Source: Thermoplasmatota archaeon (lineage in GTDB: Archaea > Thermoplasmatota > Thermoplasmata > Thermoplasmatales > GCA-001856825). Taken from it: a DNA stretch of 64,000 nt. The notes beneath the pieces were generated by a model. It was given only the letters and a program-made list of their open reading frames with translations, was not told the origin of the DNA and did no database searches. Shown one piece after another: positions 43,041 to 50,867 of this stretch. The stretch is from the NCBI GenBank assembly GCA_023381415.1, contig JAMCUN010000019.1:1-64000 (forward strand), written 5' to 3'. The position numbers were made by a program, and so were the translations under genes. Numbering within the stretch: position 1 is the stretch's first letter; each line of letters begins with the position of its first letter.

Positions 43041-43499
43041 ATGCCTTTGAAAGTAGGTGACAGGGCTCCTGACTTTTCGGGAGTCACGGATAGCGGGGAG
43101 AACATCAAATTAAGCGAGAAATTAAAGGACGGGCCTGTTGTCCTGTACTTCTATCCAAAGGACGAGACTCCAGGGTGCACTGCCGAGGCGTGCTCCTTCA
43201 GGGACAACTGGGAAAACATCAAAAAACTAGGTGCAACTGTTATAGGCGTAAGTTCTGATTCTGTTGAGTCCCACAAGAAATTCAAGGAAAACAGAAATTT
43301 GCCGTTCACGCTGATTGCAGACGAGAAGAAGGAGATCAGGAAAGCATACGGCGCCACAGGTGCACTGATTCCTCCACGCATCACATTCGTGATTGACAGG
43401 GATGGGATCATAAGGGAGGTCTATAACTCCCAACTGAATGCCACCAGTCACGTGGAAGTTGCAATAAAGTCACTCAGTTCTATTCGACCGGGTGAATAG
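43041..43499 (+). CDS. bcp: Peroxiredoxin, Bcp/PrxQ type
   Basis: A 152-residue thiol peroxidase that reduces hydrogen peroxide and organic peroxides. The peroxidatic Cys (about residue 46) and the resolving Cys five residues on (about 51) lie in YPKDETPGCTAEACSFRD, the PrxQ pattern with an intramolecular disulfide. GVSSDSVESHKKFKENRNLPFTLIAD and TFVIDRDG complete the thioredoxin fold. It is likely a stand-alone gene; the next gene converges on it. Confidence 0.92.
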   Translation: MPLKVGDRAPDFSGVTDSGENIKLSEKLKDGPVVLYFYPKDETPGCTAEACSFRDNWENIKKLGATVIGVSSDSVESHKKFKENRNLPFTLIADEKKEIRKAYGATGALIPPRITFVIDRDGIIREVYNSQLNATSHVEVAIKSLSSIRPGE

Positions 43500-43516
43500 A
43501 CAACAGAAGGATGGAG

Positions 43517-44290
43517 TCAGAATAGCGGGACGTGCGCCTTCCCTTTCTGGATCTCCTTCCCCTTCGCACTGTTCTCCAGCTTGTTAAGAAGCTCAGCAGC
43601 CTGCTCTTTCTTTCCTGACCTGTCAGAAGCAGGATCGCTCAGATACATCCTGGCTTTCTCGAGGTGCATCTCCATCTCCTTGTAGTTCTTCGTGGAATAG
43701 AACAGGTTAGCTAGCGCAAGTTCAGCTCTCGCATCATCTATGATATCGTCGGGAGTCCTATCCTCTCCCTGCTGATCATTAATGCTGCTTCCAGAGGTGG
43801 AAGATGAGCTGGGCCCGTACCCTCTGCCAACCCCTCTAGCATAAGCAGTGGTCGCAAAGCTGGTGGCTACAAGGCTCACGAGGAAAACCCCGAAGAGTGA
43901 TATCAGGAAATAGGTGTAGGAAAGCTTCCCCGTGAAGTACGCGATGTAGGCCGCCACATATCCTCCTAACATTATCAGAGGACCGAGGTACTTTATTGAG
44001 GAGGGAAGTTGTAACATCGGGGGAGCAGTCGGGTTGTTGATGTAGTAAGATATGAGGTTTATGAGTTTATCTGTCTTCCTTCCCTTCTTGCAATTTGGAT
44101 CGTGGAGAATTGAGTACGCATCGTTCAGTAGTTGCTTTGACTTTTCCGCAACTCCAGAAAGTCTGTACAGCTGTGAAAGCTCGAACTCCGTCTGACCGAT
44201 CTTGTAATCGTTACGTCCGTCTCTATTTGTCTCCTTCTCTCTTTCCAGCAGTTTCTCAAGCTGGGAAATCCGTCGTTCAACCGCAGTCAT
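43517..44290 (-). CDS. Unknown membrane protein with helical N- and C-terminal domains
   Basis: I do not recognise this family. The 257-residue protein has a charged helical N-terminal domain (about 1-75), two transmembrane helices (about 101-120 and 127-148), a Ser/Gly-rich linker (about 158-172) and a helical C-terminal part whose segment ELALANLFYSTKNYKEMEMH looks like one tetratricopeptide-type hairpin. There is no signal peptide, so both helical domains probably face the cytoplasm. A good GGAGGTGA ribosome site lies about 15 nt before ATG 44290. No operon partner is evident. A scaffold or sensor role is only a guess. Confidence 0.7.
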   Translation of the reverse strand: MTAVERRISQLEKLLEREKETNRDGRNDYKIGQTEFELSQLYRLSGVAEKSKQLLNDAYSILHDPNCKKGRKTDKLINLISYYINNPTAPPMLQLPSSIKYLGPLIMLGGYVAAYIAYFTGKLSYTYFLISLFGVFLVSLVATSFATTAYARGVGRGYGPSSSSTSGSSINDQQGEDRTPDDIIDDARAELALANLFYSTKNYKEMEMHLEKARMYLSDPASDRSGKKEQAAELLNKLENSAKGKEIQKGKAHVPLF

Positions 44291-44601
44291 AGGTCATTTT
44301 CACCTCCGCAGGTACCCCTCCGGGAACTGCCAATCCGTTATCGCATCTGGACTTAAAAATTTAATGAAAGTAGTTTTCTTTAACAGGATGCAAACCTGTG
44401 GTGGAATGCGGCTTCCATTGCCTTGATCTGGGATAAGGTGATAGTTGATTACAGGCATCATTCACGCATTTCAGGTTCCCTGAGAGAGGGGAGAATGTCA
44501 TCGGATCTGCCGGCATTGGGGTAAAGGGGGAAAGATTTGTGAGGGGGGACTATTGACTATTCATTGCCCGGAAATTTCCGCAATATTCTGCGTCTTTCCC
44601 A
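44291..44601. other. 311-nt gene-free stretch
   Basis: Between the unknown membrane protein (start at 44290) and the M20 peptidase (end at 44602), both on the minus strand, no open frame of useful length is visible. It contains the ribosome site and AT-rich promoter-like region (44353-44363) of the membrane protein gene and a 12-bp perfect palindrome CGGAAATTTCCG at 44569-44580. I see no RNA gene. Confidence 0.5.
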
Positions 44602-45837
44602 TCATCTTTTCATGAAATCTATGAATACCTCTGCGTCTCCAAACACATTTGACAGTTTTGCATACTCGTTAGGCATGTGCTCTGTCTCATCCAGCGTCCC
44701 CCAGACTATCGTGTCGTATCCCTGATTCCTGAAGAATGCTCCGCACGTCCCGCCTCCTATCCCAACGCTCCTAACTTCAATTCCCCTGAGTTTCTTTATG
44801 CTTTCCTTGAATTTCCTCACGAATTCCTCTCCGTCTGGTGTGTTCTTGGACGGCTCTGCCCTGTTCGCAAATTCAAGAAGAACGTCGGCTCCAGTCTCTT
44901 TCGTAAATTCGTCGCTTGTTCTCTTCACCTCGCCGAAAACCTCATCCAGGCTGTATTTGGGAAGAATTCTCATGTCAAAATAGAAGCTTTCCTTTCCGGG
45001 GATTATGTTTACTGAAGTTGTGCCTGGTTCAACCTTGGTCGGTTCAAATGTGCTCGAAGGACCTATGAATAGAGGGTCCGTCGCATTGAACCTTGAGTGA
45101 AGTTTCTTGTCTAGCCTTGCCTCCAGTTCCCTTGCCAGTCTGTGCGCGTTCTTCCCTGCTTCTGGTGTCGAGGCATGGCACTGCTTCCCTATTACAGTTA
45201 TCTTTAGCCACATCAGTCCCTTCTCTGCCACCTCTACTGAGCTGCCGTCTGGAGTTCCGAAGTCTGGTACTATGAACTTGTCGTTCTTTGTAAATTTTCT
45301 TTTCTTCAGGACGTAATCTATCCCATATGCGCTACCTGCTTCCTCATCAGAGACCAGAATCACTCCAATGTTGCTTTTCATCTCCGTTGGGTGATCCAGG
45401 AAATATCTAAACGCTATCAGCGAAGATATTCCTCCCTGCCCATTGTCGCATGTTCCTCTTCCGTATATTCTGTCTCCTTCTATTGTTGCCTTGAACGGAG
45501 GGTATTTCCAAAGGGTCAGGTCACCTTCACTGACTGTATCCATGTGGGCAACAAACCAGACTGTCCTTTCCTTTCCTGTGTCAAACAGGAATAGGAGGTT
45601 TGGTCTCTTTATTCCTCCGGATTCGGCAACATACTCTTCAAATTTTATGTTCTTGCTCCACTTCAGAATCTCCTTCTTCAGGAATTCTGCTCTCTCCCCT
45701 TCCCCTCTTCCTCCTCCTGTTGGGTTCACTGCATTTATAGCTATCATCTTTGAATACAGGTCGATAAAATAATCCCTGTCTGTCATTTGAATCCATTGCT
45801 GATTGAATGCAAACAGATAAGCTTTGATGAGCGACAT
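44602..45837 (-). CDS. M20-family metallopeptidase (ArgE/DapE/CPG2 type)
   Basis: A 411-residue zinc amidohydrolase/peptidase. The metal ligands are visible in VAHMDTV (His about 98, catalytic Asp about 100), GRGTCDNGQGG (bridging Asp about 131), SDEEAGS (general base and ligand Glu about 165-166), FIVPDFG and the C-terminal DETEHMPNE (His ligand). The dimerisation lid domain lies between. Substrates may be acetylated amino acids, di-aminopimelate derivatives or small peptides; a peptide-degrading role would suit the amino-acid-based metabolism here. I keep ATG 45837 because GGAGGATGA stands just before it; ATG 45786 is an alternative. Confidence 0.85.
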   Translation of the reverse strand: MSLIKAYLFAFNQQWIQMTDRDYFIDLYSKMIAINAVNPTGGGRGEGERAEFLKKEILKWSKNIKFEEYVAESGGIKRPNLLFLFDTGKERTVWFVAHMDTVSEGDLTLWKYPPFKATIEGDRIYGRGTCDNGQGGISSLIAFRYFLDHPTEMKSNIGVILVSDEEAGSAYGIDYVLKKRKFTKNDKFIVPDFGTPDGSSVEVAEKGLMWLKITVIGKQCHASTPEAGKNAHRLARELEARLDKKLHSRFNATDPLFIGPSSTFEPTKVEPGTTSVNIIPGKESFYFDMRILPKYSLDEVFGEVKRTSDEFTKETGADVLLEFANRAEPSKNTPDGEEFVRKFKESIKKLRGIEVRSVGIGGGTCGAFFRNQGYDTIVWGTLDETEHMPNEYAKLSNVFGDAEVFIDFMKR

Positions 45838-45916
45838 TATTCATCCTCCTCCCTGAAAATAATCAATTGAAGTTCCGGAATGAGAAATGAGGTTCACACC
45901 TGATTAATTATTACGT

Positions 45917-45955
45917 AATGAAAGACAAACCAAGTTATATTTCATGTCTTTCATT
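45917..45955 (+). promoter_or_regulatory. Perfect 11-bp inverted repeat bracketing the TATA box of the stalk protein gene
   Basis: AATGAAAGACA (45917-45927) and its exact complement TGTCTTTCATT (45945-45955) flank 17 nt that contain the TATA-like TTATATTT (45935-45942). The arms are 28 bp apart. The right arm falls between TATA box and predicted transcript start, just before ATG 45973. It could be a pair of operator half-sites or form a hairpin followed by T6. Confidence 0.6.
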
Positions 45956-45972
45956 TTTTGGGGGGCCAAGAA

Positions 45973-47715
45973 ATGCCAACTAAGAATCTAGAGAGGATTG
46001 TGATTTATCTCCTTCTATTTGCTATTGTTTTTGGAAGCAACGGGTTGAATATTTACGATGGACAGCAAGGAAACGCGATGCCTGTAGTCGGACTTCGAGG
46101 GAATTATGATGGGTCTGTCGTTGGAAGCCCACAGGCTTTATCTTTTAGTCCGGTTCAAGAAGGTCCTATGAACGTATTTCCCGGGCAGCTGGTAAACGAG
46201 TCATATTTCCTCGGCTCAACTAGTCCTTCAGCAGATTACTATGAGGTCACTGTTACATTAAACGGTTCTTCTTATGAAACGTTGGATGCGTTTCCAACAT
46301 ATCTGACGTCACTAAATCCAGCGGGATACTATCTGTTATTCTCATTTGTAATGCCAAATGATGAACCTGGCATGTGGTGGAACGTAGGGTATCAAATACT
46401 CCCTATTACTGTTAATTCACTCCCGATATCCAGACAGTCTACATTATCTATTATCGGTAGTCAAATATGGATGCAGTTTCGAACGGAATCGATGGCCGGC
46501 AATTACTTTATTGAAGGAAAAGCTAATTTTTCTTTTTCTTCTAACATAACTTCAATTCAATTATTTCCTACAAATCCAAGTGATGCCGTAATAGTGTCTA
46601 CTCAAGTAAATTCTTGGAAGTTTGTTAATGACACCATCGAAGTAGATTTCTCTCTTTATGAGAATATCGGAAGCGAAAATGGTGAAACTACCCCACAGTC
46701 GTTAACCGTGTTAATCGACTATAACATTACATCAACTGAAACTGTAGTTGGTGGTGTAATAACATGTCCAGGTTTCAGCGTAACTCTAGTTCAGGGGAAT
46801 GGAGCGTATATTATGGGAATAACACCAGGTCAAATTGCTCAGATCACTAACTCCCTTAACCAATCTCTTTCTATACCAATTTCAGAGCTCAACGCCGAAA
46901 TCGTATCAATTAACGGCGGAATTGCAACTCTTCAGACATCGTTTGGAACTATGTACACGAGGCTCAGTGAGATAAACGCAACTGTCACTGGTATTGAAGA
47001 CGGTCAGGCCACTATAGTAACAAACGTAGGAACACTGCAGGTTTCATTGGCATCCCTAGTAACAGCCATCTCCTCCGTAAATGCTGGTCAGGCCGAGATA
47101 TCAACAGACATAGGCACGATTTCCGCTTCCCTTAGTTCCCTTAACGCATCCTTTGAAGGTATGAACAAGTCAGATGCGATCATCAAAACTGATGTGGGTT
47201 CAATAGCTACTTCGCTAAGCTCAATCAATGCAACGGTCTGCTACATTCATCAGGGAATGGCTGAGATGAACACTTCCATTGGTGATGTGCAAGTTTCCCT
47301 GAGGTCGCTCAATTCCTCAATAGTGGAGGTCTCTGGTTACACAGCTGAAATCATGACATATGCCGGAGAGCTGAATACATCCCTTAGTGAACTGAACGCA
47401 AGTATATTTTCTTCGAATGTAGGGATTCCCTGGCTTAATGGAACATACACCGAGATTGAGACCTCTCTCGGAAACATAAGCGGAACAATAACGAACGTAT
47501 CAAACGATACCGCATCTATAAGCACCGACCTCGGTGTCGTGAAGGCATCAGTAAACAGCATAAAATCATTTGATTCCCAGATGACAAGCGCCGATCCTCC
47601 TTCCCTCTTCGAGCTTGTGGTCATTGCTCTTCTGGGCGGGATCCTCGTTGTGTCGTCCCTTGCGATGCTCAGTTCTCGGAGCACACTCAAGATAATGGGA
47701 GACAAGGTTAAGTGA
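45973..47715 (+). CDS. Surface stalk protein with eight exact 28-residue repeats and C-terminal membrane anchor
   Basis: A predicted cell-surface protein of 580 residues. It opens with a signal peptide/helix (LERIVIYLLLFAIVFG). A beta-rich domain follows (to about residue 300) with many aromatic residues and N-glycosylation sequons. Then eight consecutive 28-residue units (DNA 46879-47550) share the pattern L-x-x-[LI]-N-A-x-[IV], a Gly or Asp at 13-14, A-x-I-x-T at 16-20 and G-T near 23. One transmembrane helix (VVIALLGGILVVSSLAMLSS) and a short basic tail end it. The layout recalls the membrane-anchored SlaB stalk of Sulfolobus S-layers, though I see no direct homology. The N-terminal half is richer in A+T than its neighbours. 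Chosen start: ATG 45973, since TTG 45958 lies inside the leader. Confidence 0.75.
   Translation: MPTKNLERIVIYLLLFAIVFGSNGLNIYDGQQGNAMPVVGLRGNYDGSVVGSPQALSFSPVQEGPMNVFPGQLVNESYFLGSTSPSADYYEVTVTLNGSSYETLDAFPTYLTSLNPAGYYLLFSFVMPNDEPGMWWNVGYQILPITVNSLPISRQSTLSIIGSQIWMQFRTESMAGNYFIEGKANFSFSSNITSIQLFPTNPSDAVIVSTQVNSWKFVNDTIEVDFSLYENIGSENGETTPQSLTVLIDYNITSTETVVGGVITCPGFSVTLVQGNGAYIMGITPGQIAQITNSLNQSLSIPISELNAEIVSINGGIATLQTSFGTMYTRLSEINATVTGIEDGQATIVTNVGTLQVSLASLVTAISSVNAGQAEISTDIGTISASLSSLNASFEGMNKSDAIIKTDVGSIATSLSSINATVCYIHQGMAEMNTSIGDVQVSLRSLNSSIVEVSGYTAEIMTYAGELNTSLSELNASIFSSNVGIPWLNGTYTEIETSLGNISGTITNVSNDTASISTDLGVVKASVNSIKSFDSQMTSADPPSLFELVVIALLGGILVVSSLAMLSSRSTLKIMGDKVK
46879..47550 (+). repeat. 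Eight tandem 84-bp (28-codon) coding repeats
   Basis: The units begin at 46879, 46963, 47047, 47131, 47215, 47299, 47383 and 47467, each exactly 84 nt with no insertion or deletion. Conservation is clear at the protein level (for example LSEINATVTGIEDG, LSSLNASFEGMNKS, LSSINATVCYIHQG) but weak at the DNA level. The array is therefore old and kept by selection. Twenty-eight residues equal four heptads, compatible with a trimeric or dimeric coiled-coil-like stalk. Confidence 0.85.
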
Positions 47716-47731
47716 CCTCTTCATTTCAGGG

Positions 47732-47759
47732 GGAGGTTTCACACCTCCAGATTATTTTT
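47732..47759 (+). terminator. Hairpin and T-rich terminator of the stalk protein gene
   Basis: GGAGGT (47732-47737) and ACCTCC (47743-47748) form a 6-bp stem with a 5-nt loop, followed by ATTATTTTT. It lies 17 nt after the stop codon. Confidence 0.5.
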
Positions 47760-47857
47760 CTAGTTAAAATAAAGGGAGCGGGTCCGCACTGAACTGGTCG
47801 TTCCCATTCCTTCATATTTTGATATTCTTATATTTGAATTACCTGCGGCAGTTAAGA

Positions 47858-47868
47858 ATATTTAATAT
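47858..47868 (+). promoter_or_regulatory. TATA box of the MetE operon and leader ORF
   Basis: ATATTTAATAT is centred about 30 nt before ATG 47895 (leader ORF) and about 80 nt before the MetE-N start. Transcription should therefore begin at the leader ORF. Confidence 0.5.
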
Positions 47869-47894
47869 CATATAGACCATTAACAAATTTACCA

Positions 47895-47954
47895 ATGAAC
47901 GATGATGTGAAGTCATCTGGAAGTGGACAAAGGAGAGAAATGAAATGGAGCTGA
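47895..47954 (+). CDS. Possible 19-residue leader peptide overlapping the MetE-N start
   Basis: From ATG 47895 a 19-codon frame (MNDDVKSSGSGQRREMKWS) runs to TGA 47952-47954, overlapping the downstream ATG at 47945 by 10 nt in another frame. The TATA box spacing puts the transcript start almost at this ATG, so it would be translated leaderless, while the MetE-N start has its own GGAG at 47931-47934. Ribosomes finishing the short frame could re-start on the enzyme gene. It may be a regulatory leader or a chance frame; conservation would decide. Confidence 0.4.
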   Translation: MNDDVKSSGSGQRREMKWS

Positions 47955-48817
47955 TTTCGTTGCTTTACGGCATCTATCCAAGATCTGAAACCCTGAGGAA
48001 GACTTACGGGAGATGGGAGAGAGGTCAGATGGATGCAAATGAGATTTCAAACGTCATAAAGGACGAGTCGAATGCATACTACGATCTTGTCAAGGAAGCA
48101 TCACTTGATTATTTCACAGATCCCCTATTCAACTGGCATGACATCCTGCGCCCCATAGCCCTGTCTATAGAAGGGATCACACTCGGCCCTCTCGCTAGGT
48201 ACAAGGCAACAAATACATTCTACAGGGAACCGGAGATAGAACATATAGGGGAGCTCGGAGATATGAGTTCATTCAGGGTGGTTGAGGAGAACCCCCCATT
48301 TCCGGTTTACCACGAACTTGACAGTCAATCTTACCTTCACTTCCTTCCGGGTATCAATTCTTTCATCAAGATGAGCAAGGTCGTAGGGGATGTTTCGGAG
48401 ATAAGAGAGGGGTTGAAGGATAGGTATCTTGAGATTATAGAAAAACTCAGGATAAGGAAACTTCTGATATACGAACCTTTCGAATCCAAGGATTTCTCAA
48501 TATATGGGGATATCATAGAGGCGACAGCAACCTTCCTCGTGACAAACGGCAACGGGGGGGATTTCAGCACTATCGGCAGCAGGAGATTCTTCTCAATAAT
48601 CGGGGACAACCCGTATGCCTATGCGAAGTACTGCGAAGTCCCTGGTGTTAAGGCAGTAGACGCCCTGTCGACTAAGATCGGCGATGAAGCGGTTCAAAGA
48701 CTGAAGCCCTTCTCAAGTGATTTCGACAGGCTGATAGTCTCAAACACTGAAAGCTTCGACTTCCTTCCCAGGGTCATTGCAGACAGGAAGGTTTTCACTT
48801 TCAAGGGTGGTGCGTAA
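47945..48817 (+). CDS. MetE N-terminal-domain-like protein (methionine synthase partner)
   Basis: A 290-residue protein resembling the N-terminal barrel of cobalamin-independent methionine synthase in its start (LYGIYPRSETLRKTYGRWERGQM) and FNWHDILRPIALSIEGITLGPLARY. The catalytic zinc ligands are not in this half. It ends at the start of the core enzyme gene, with which it overlaps by 1 nt (TAATG), so the two are probably made together and may form a complex. In many archaea MetE is split in this way. The separate N-terminal part may help bind the methyl donor; this is inference. Confidence 0.78.
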   Translation: MELISLLYGIYPRSETLRKTYGRWERGQMDANEISNVIKDESNAYYDLVKEASLDYFTDPLFNWHDILRPIALSIEGITLGPLARYKATNTFYREPEIEHIGELGDMSSFRVVEENPPFPVYHELDSQSYLHFLPGINSFIKMSKVVGDVSEIREGLKDRYLEIIEKLRIRKLLIYEPFESKDFSIYGDIIEATATFLVTNGNGGDFSTIGSRRFFSIIGDNPYAYAKYCEVPGVKAVDALSTKIGDEAVQRLKPFSSDFDRLIVSNTESFDFLPRVIADRKVFTFKGGA

Positions 48818-49824
48818 TGAGTGAACTTATAACGCAGGAGATAGGTAGCTTCAGGAAGCCAGCCTATCTTTCGTCCAAATTCAGGTCTTTCAAGGGGGAT
48901 GAATTCAAGAGCGTTGCTAGGAAGGCTACCCTTGAGACCCTCGACCTGTTCGAGAAGAGCGGTCTAATGAACGTGGGGGTGGGGGGAGAGATGTACAGGT
49001 GGGAGATGTACGAACACCCTATATCCAGGATGGACGGGGTTAAGATTTTCGGACCTGTACGGTCATTCGACAACAGGTATTACAACAAGGGGAGCGTGTT
49101 CGACACCATCAGGAGGAGGGAGCCTTTCCATGCTGAGGAGATAGAACTGTTCAAGGGGCTTGGGAAGAGGAACATCAAGGTTCCTGTGACTGGGCCCTAT
49201 ACACTCATGGACTGGTCGTTCAACGACCACTATAGTAGCAGGGAAGAACTCGCTATGGCATTCGGGAGATTGATGAACCAGGAGATAAGGGAGCTGAAGG
49301 CAGCGTGGGGTGAAGAAGTGCTCCAGATCCAGATAGATGAGCCTGCCGCTACTACACGTCCAGAGGAGATGGGAATCGTACTGGAATCGGTCAACGAAAG
49401 CGTAAAGGGGATAGATGGAGTAGAAACGCACCTTCATGTCTGCTACAGCACCGATTACGGTCTCCTCTTCAACATAATGCCTTCCCTGGATGTATCTGTT
49501 TACAACCTGGAATTCGCGAACAGGGACCCAGTCTCCCTTTCAGATCAAAGGAAAGGATACGAGGACGTAAAGAGGTTCAGGGACGTTGCAGATACCATGA
49601 CAAGGAAGATATCTCTAGGCCTGGGAGTGACGGACATACACAGGGACTTCATGGAACCTGCTGAACTGATAGAGGAAAGGATCAAGTATGCACTGAAATA
49701 CGTTGATCCCGACAGGCTCAGATTGAACCCGGACTGTGGACTGAGGACCCGGAGCAGGGAAGTAGGATACCAGAAACTGAAGAACATGGTGATAGCAAGG
49801 GACAGGGTCGCTGACTCTCTATAA
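48817..49824 (+). CDS. Core methionine synthase MetE (C-terminal catalytic domain)
   Basis: The catalytic half of MetE, 335 residues, which transfers a methyl group to homocysteine. It shows the opening TQEIGSFRKP, GPYTLMDWSFND, LQIQIDEPA, the zinc-ligand region HLHVCYS (His and Cys) and the last Cys ligand in LNPDCGLRTRS. SLGLGVTDIH matches the family glycine-rich strand. As a stand-alone domain it belongs to the archaeal core-MetE type, which may use a methylated corrinoid protein or a tetrahydromethanopterin-like donor instead of folate polyglutamate. It is coupled to the N-terminal-like gene. Confidence 0.9.
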   Translation: MSELITQEIGSFRKPAYLSSKFRSFKGDEFKSVARKATLETLDLFEKSGLMNVGVGGEMYRWEMYEHPISRMDGVKIFGPVRSFDNRYYNKGSVFDTIRRREPFHAEEIELFKGLGKRNIKVPVTGPYTLMDWSFNDHYSSREELAMAFGRLMNQEIRELKAAWGEEVLQIQIDEPAATTRPEEMGIVLESVNESVKGIDGVETHLHVCYSTDYGLLFNIMPSLDVSVYNLEFANRDPVSLSDQRKGYEDVKRFRDVADTMTRKISLGLGVTDIHRDFMEPAELIEERIKYALKYVDPDRLRLNPDCGLRTRSREVGYQKLKNMVIARDRVADSL

Positions 49825-49833
49825 AGATTTATT
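49820..49833 (+). promoter_or_regulatory. TATA-like region of the MDR reductase gene
   Basis: TATAAAGATTTATT centred about 28 nt before ATG 49854, overlapping the end of the MetE gene. Confidence 0.45.
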
Positions 49834-49853
49834 TCATTAGCTGATACCTGGGC

Positions 49854-50867
49854 ATGCAGAAGGCTGCAGTCCTTTCACAACTCAAGGAATACCCTCAGGT
49901 GAGGGAATTGGAAGAAGAGCCCCTCAAGGACAACGAGGTAATGATAGAGCAGAGCGAGACAGGGATCTGCTACAGGGATATACTGACAATGGAGGGATTC
50001 CTGCCAAGGGTCGTTCTGCCCATTGTACCCGGTCACGAAATATCTGGGACTGTCAGGAAGGTTGGAAAGTCAGTCACACATTTCAAGGAAGGTGACCGTG
50101 TCGCCAGCCTTATCTACGTTCCCTGCGGAACCTGCGAATACTGCCTGTCTGGAAGGGAGAACCTTTGCAGGAACAAGAAGACATTCGGGGAGAGCGTGAA
50201 CGGCGCTTACAGGAAATACATCAACGTTCCGGAGATATCGTTGGTAAAGGTGCCATCTGGAGTTAGCCCGGAAGCAGCCGCAATATCCGCATGCGTTACA
50301 GGGATGATAGTGCAGGCCCTTGAAGTTGTCGGCGGGCTCAAGGCGGGCCAGACCGCGCTGATAACCGGAGCGGGTGGAGGAGTTGGCTCTCACGCGGTAC
50401 AGATAGCCAAGGCACTGGGAGCGAGAGTAATCGCAGAGACAAGCAGCGAATGGAAGAAGGAAGGGATACAGAAAGTCGGGGCTGAACATGTGGTCGGAGG
50501 ACCTGATTTTTCGAAGAAGGTAAAGGAGATAACAGGGGATGGGGTTGACGTTGCGCTTGAAACAGTCGGATCCCCAACCTTCAACGATGCTTTCAGGTCA
50601 CTGAAGTATGGTGGTATACTGGTTGTAATAGGGAATGTTGACGTGAATCCCGTGAGCCTGCCGCTTGGAAACCTTATACTTAAGGGGAATTACATAGCGG
50701 GCAGTGTGAGTTCAACAAAAGCGACAGTGAAGAAAGCGCTTCAGCTTACGAAGAAGGGAATGATCACTCCGGTTGTTGGGAAGGTGTTTACCCTCGACCA
50801 GGTACCTGAAGCCTACAGAGCGATGAAGAACAGGGAGCTATTCGGAAAGGCGTTCATCAGGTTCTAG
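49854..50867 (+). CDS. Zinc-containing MDR oxidoreductase, acryloyl-CoA reductase-like
   Basis: A medium-chain dehydrogenase/reductase of 337 residues. The catalytic-zinc region has GICYRDILTMEGFLPR and VPGHEISG, the structural zinc lobe CGTCEYCLSGRENLC, and the NADP loop ITGAGGGVGSHAVQIAKALGA (about 165). The CYRD motif, the blocks PTFNDAFRSLKYGG and VIGNVDVNP and the overall length recall the acryloyl-CoA reductase of Sulfolobales. A role in propionate/beta-alanine or 3-hydroxypropionate metabolism is thus possible; an ordinary alcohol dehydrogenase is the alternative. It probably has a leaderless mRNA and overlaps the convergent gene by 4 nt. Confidence 0.85.
   Translation: MQKAAVLSQLKEYPQVRELEEEPLKDNEVMIEQSETGICYRDILTMEGFLPRVVLPIVPGHEISGTVRKVGKSVTHFKEGDRVASLIYVPCGTCEYCLSGRENLCRNKKTFGESVNGAYRKYINVPEISLVKVPSGVSPEAAAISACVTGMIVQALEVVGGLKAGQTALITGAGGGVGSHAVQIAKALGARVIAETSSEWKKEGIQKVGAEHVVGGPDFSKKVKEITGDGVDVALETVGSPTFNDAFRSLKYGGILVVIGNVDVNPVSLPLGNLILKGNYIAGSVSSTKATVKKALQLTKKGMITPVVGKVFTLDQVPEAYRAMKNRELFGKAFIRF

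Noticed and set aside
44569..44580. 12-bp palindrome CGGAAATTTCCG
   Set aside because: Short, lies downstream of the promoter region of any gene, and palindromes of this size are expected by chance at this length.
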